Both the position numbers and the translations under genes were made by a program. The notes below the pieces were generated by a model, which saw only the letters and a list, made by a program, of their open reading frames with translations, made no database searches and was not told the origin of the DNA. A stretch of DNA of 64,000 bases, taken from positions 97,187,515-97,251,514 of the forward strand of contig OX424555.1 in assembly GCA_949152475.1 (NCBI GenBank), given 5' to 3'. The stretch comes from Terebella lapidaria (Eukaryota; Annelida; Polychaeta; Terebellida; Terebellidae). Of this stretch, positions 62,584 to 64,000 are shown piece after piece (position 1 is the stretch's first letter; the number at the start of each line of letters is the position of its first letter).

Positions 62584-62859
62584 ATGAAGAACATTCCTTC
62601 CTTGCTCGGTGCAACATTATTGAAGTCCATGAGCAAAGTGGTTGAAAATGTGGTTCAACTTTTGCCTGATATTCGGGATGAACTATATCAACAACGACAG
62701 AAGAAATTCGTCGAGAGGTTCGAGAAATCGGGTCCAGAGTTGGCGAGTTCATTGACAAAAGGCTCAGAACCAATCGATAAAAGAAATATATCTGGTCAGA
62801 GATGTGGTCACTTTGTGGACAGATCGTGTAGAAATCTTCTCATCACATCACGGGAGTGA
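62584..62859 (+). CDS. Possible coding exon, product unknown
   Basis: Open frame from ATG at 62584 to a TGA, with a helix-rich peptide (SKVVENVVQLLPDIRDE, YQQRQKKFVERFEKS). It looks more protein-like than neighbours, mainly in the first ~60 codons. No recognised family, no confirmed splice borders. Confidence 0.3.
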   Translation: MKNIPSLLGATLLKSMSKVVENVVQLLPDIRDELYQQRQKKFVERFEKSGPELASSLTKGSEPIDKRNISGQRCGHFVDRSCRNLLITSRE

Positions 62860-62864
62860 CCCAG

Positions 62865-64000
62865 AGGTGCCTATGGCGAAATGAATATACCAACCACATA
62901 CATTCTTATATCTCACCAATTCCCACTTAATGGTGGATCCTTGTGAAAATTCGTTCATTGATTGATTCACTTTCAATCACGAATGAACACAGCAACACAA
63001 CAAGATGAGTAATATGGAGATTTGGCCACTGAAAGTGACCCTTTTATTAATTTATTCATTTATTATTATTTACGAACATTTTTATAGCGCAATAGTTTTA
63101 AAAACACCCAATTCTGACTAGACATGTATATATGAAACGATATTGACTAGACATGACACCTTGGAGATTTATGGTTCTAGCGTGTACTTACGATTAAGTG
63201 TTGGATCGCTCATCTGATGTCGAATTGGATGGCTGAAATAGTCCAGTATAATGGAACAATTGATAGATTTAGGTGTGAAATGGACGATAAAAGAGGCATG
63301 TGTACATTCTGCTCGCACTGCCTTAATAAATATATGTTGTCATGTTGTTTAATCACCGCCATTAATTAGTTTTGAGTATGTTGAAGATAACTGTTCAATT
63401 GAGTAGTTCTTCAAAATTAATCTGCATTTGCTTCACGAAGCTGAACGGCCTTAAATTTACCTACCTGTTTCCCCGAAGTTTGCAGGAAAGGACCACTTCT
63501 AGTGGTCAAATCTCCAAACTGACTGCGCACTGTGAAATACAGAACAATTCTTGCACATCTAGATATTTGAGGTGTGGTGGCATCATAATATCTTCGTGAA
63601 AGCTAAGAAAGAATGTGCTTTTCAGAAAACTGGGTGGTCAGTAAATGACAGCTTCATCATTAGTTGTAACCATATCAATGTTCCTAATAGTTAATTATTG
63701 AATTATTCCAGTGGATATCCTCTGTGTGTAATTGCATTTCTGCATGCAGCTGAAAATGGTCATGAATTGTTTCGCTCATTATCGAAGATACATTGACGTT
63801 GGAAGTATTCCTTCCCTTGGTGTCCTTGCAACATCTTTAGTTTCTCCATCGATCATGGCAATAAGTGTCAGTTCTAATCTGTGCTGCTGTAACTTGTAGC
63901 TTGACTAATTGTAGCATCATGTATCCCTCTGATTCATTATTCAATATCAGTAGTATTGACGGTCATATTGATTCGAATTTTGACTCGAGTATTGACTCGG
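62865..64000. other. No recognisable feature
   Basis: AT-rich; the frame at 63372-63599 has no supporting signal. Confidence 0.3.

Overview
This is a eukaryotic, repeat-rich, AT-rich window, most likely from a marine invertebrate. There are no operons, no long open frames and no prokaryotic features. Coding signal is limited to short exons with GT/AG borders. The repeats (GGTCA-rich spacers, CCGTCCGTCG-type termini, a tRNA-derived SINE, an RT-bearing LINE, TIR transposons with internal satellites) resemble what is seen in mollusc, brachiopod or lancelet genomes. The exact phylum cannot be read from this sequence.

Layout. (1) About 3.3-32.2 kb holds four diverged, direct-order copies of one long segment (here 'unit C', spaced about 6.7-8 kb). 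They are broken up by nested insertions: a ~357-bp dispersed/tandem family ('A'), a GGTCA-rich family ('B', one copy carrying a 268-bp higher-order satellite), a long-inverted-repeat element at 7680-10294, and a CAGGGGCGG-ended element with internal satellites at 11526-12792. (2) 33.5-38.1 kb carries the best gene in the window: a three-exon minus-strand gene (213 codons plus stop, phases consistent) with a ParB/sulfiredoxin-like N-terminal region and an acidic serine-rich tail. Its first intron contains a 2787-bp transposon with near-perfect 66-bp TIRs. (3) 39.98-41.83 kb is a second transposon with a related end design, next to a candidate first exon at 41888-42074 on the minus strand. (4) 43.2-50.5 kb is another A-rich stretch with nested insertions, a second CAGGGGCGG element (48651-50093), and a 393-bp miniature LTR element whose 128-bp LTRs contain a tRNA-like promoter (50138-50530). 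(5) 54.5-56.0 kb is a 5'-truncated, damaged LINE. (6) 58.7-60.7 kb is an old tandem duplication, one copy of which later received a SINE.

The most notable signals are the two TIR elements starting CACTGTA and CACGGTG with 5-bp target duplications, which are Transib/RAG-like hallmarks; the TRIM-like element with a tRNA-like LTR; the intact three-exon gene; and the array of unit C copies, whose minus strand keeps short peptide-level similarities between copies. Coordinates of repeats were set by eye and may be off by tens of bases, except where termini and target duplications are stated.
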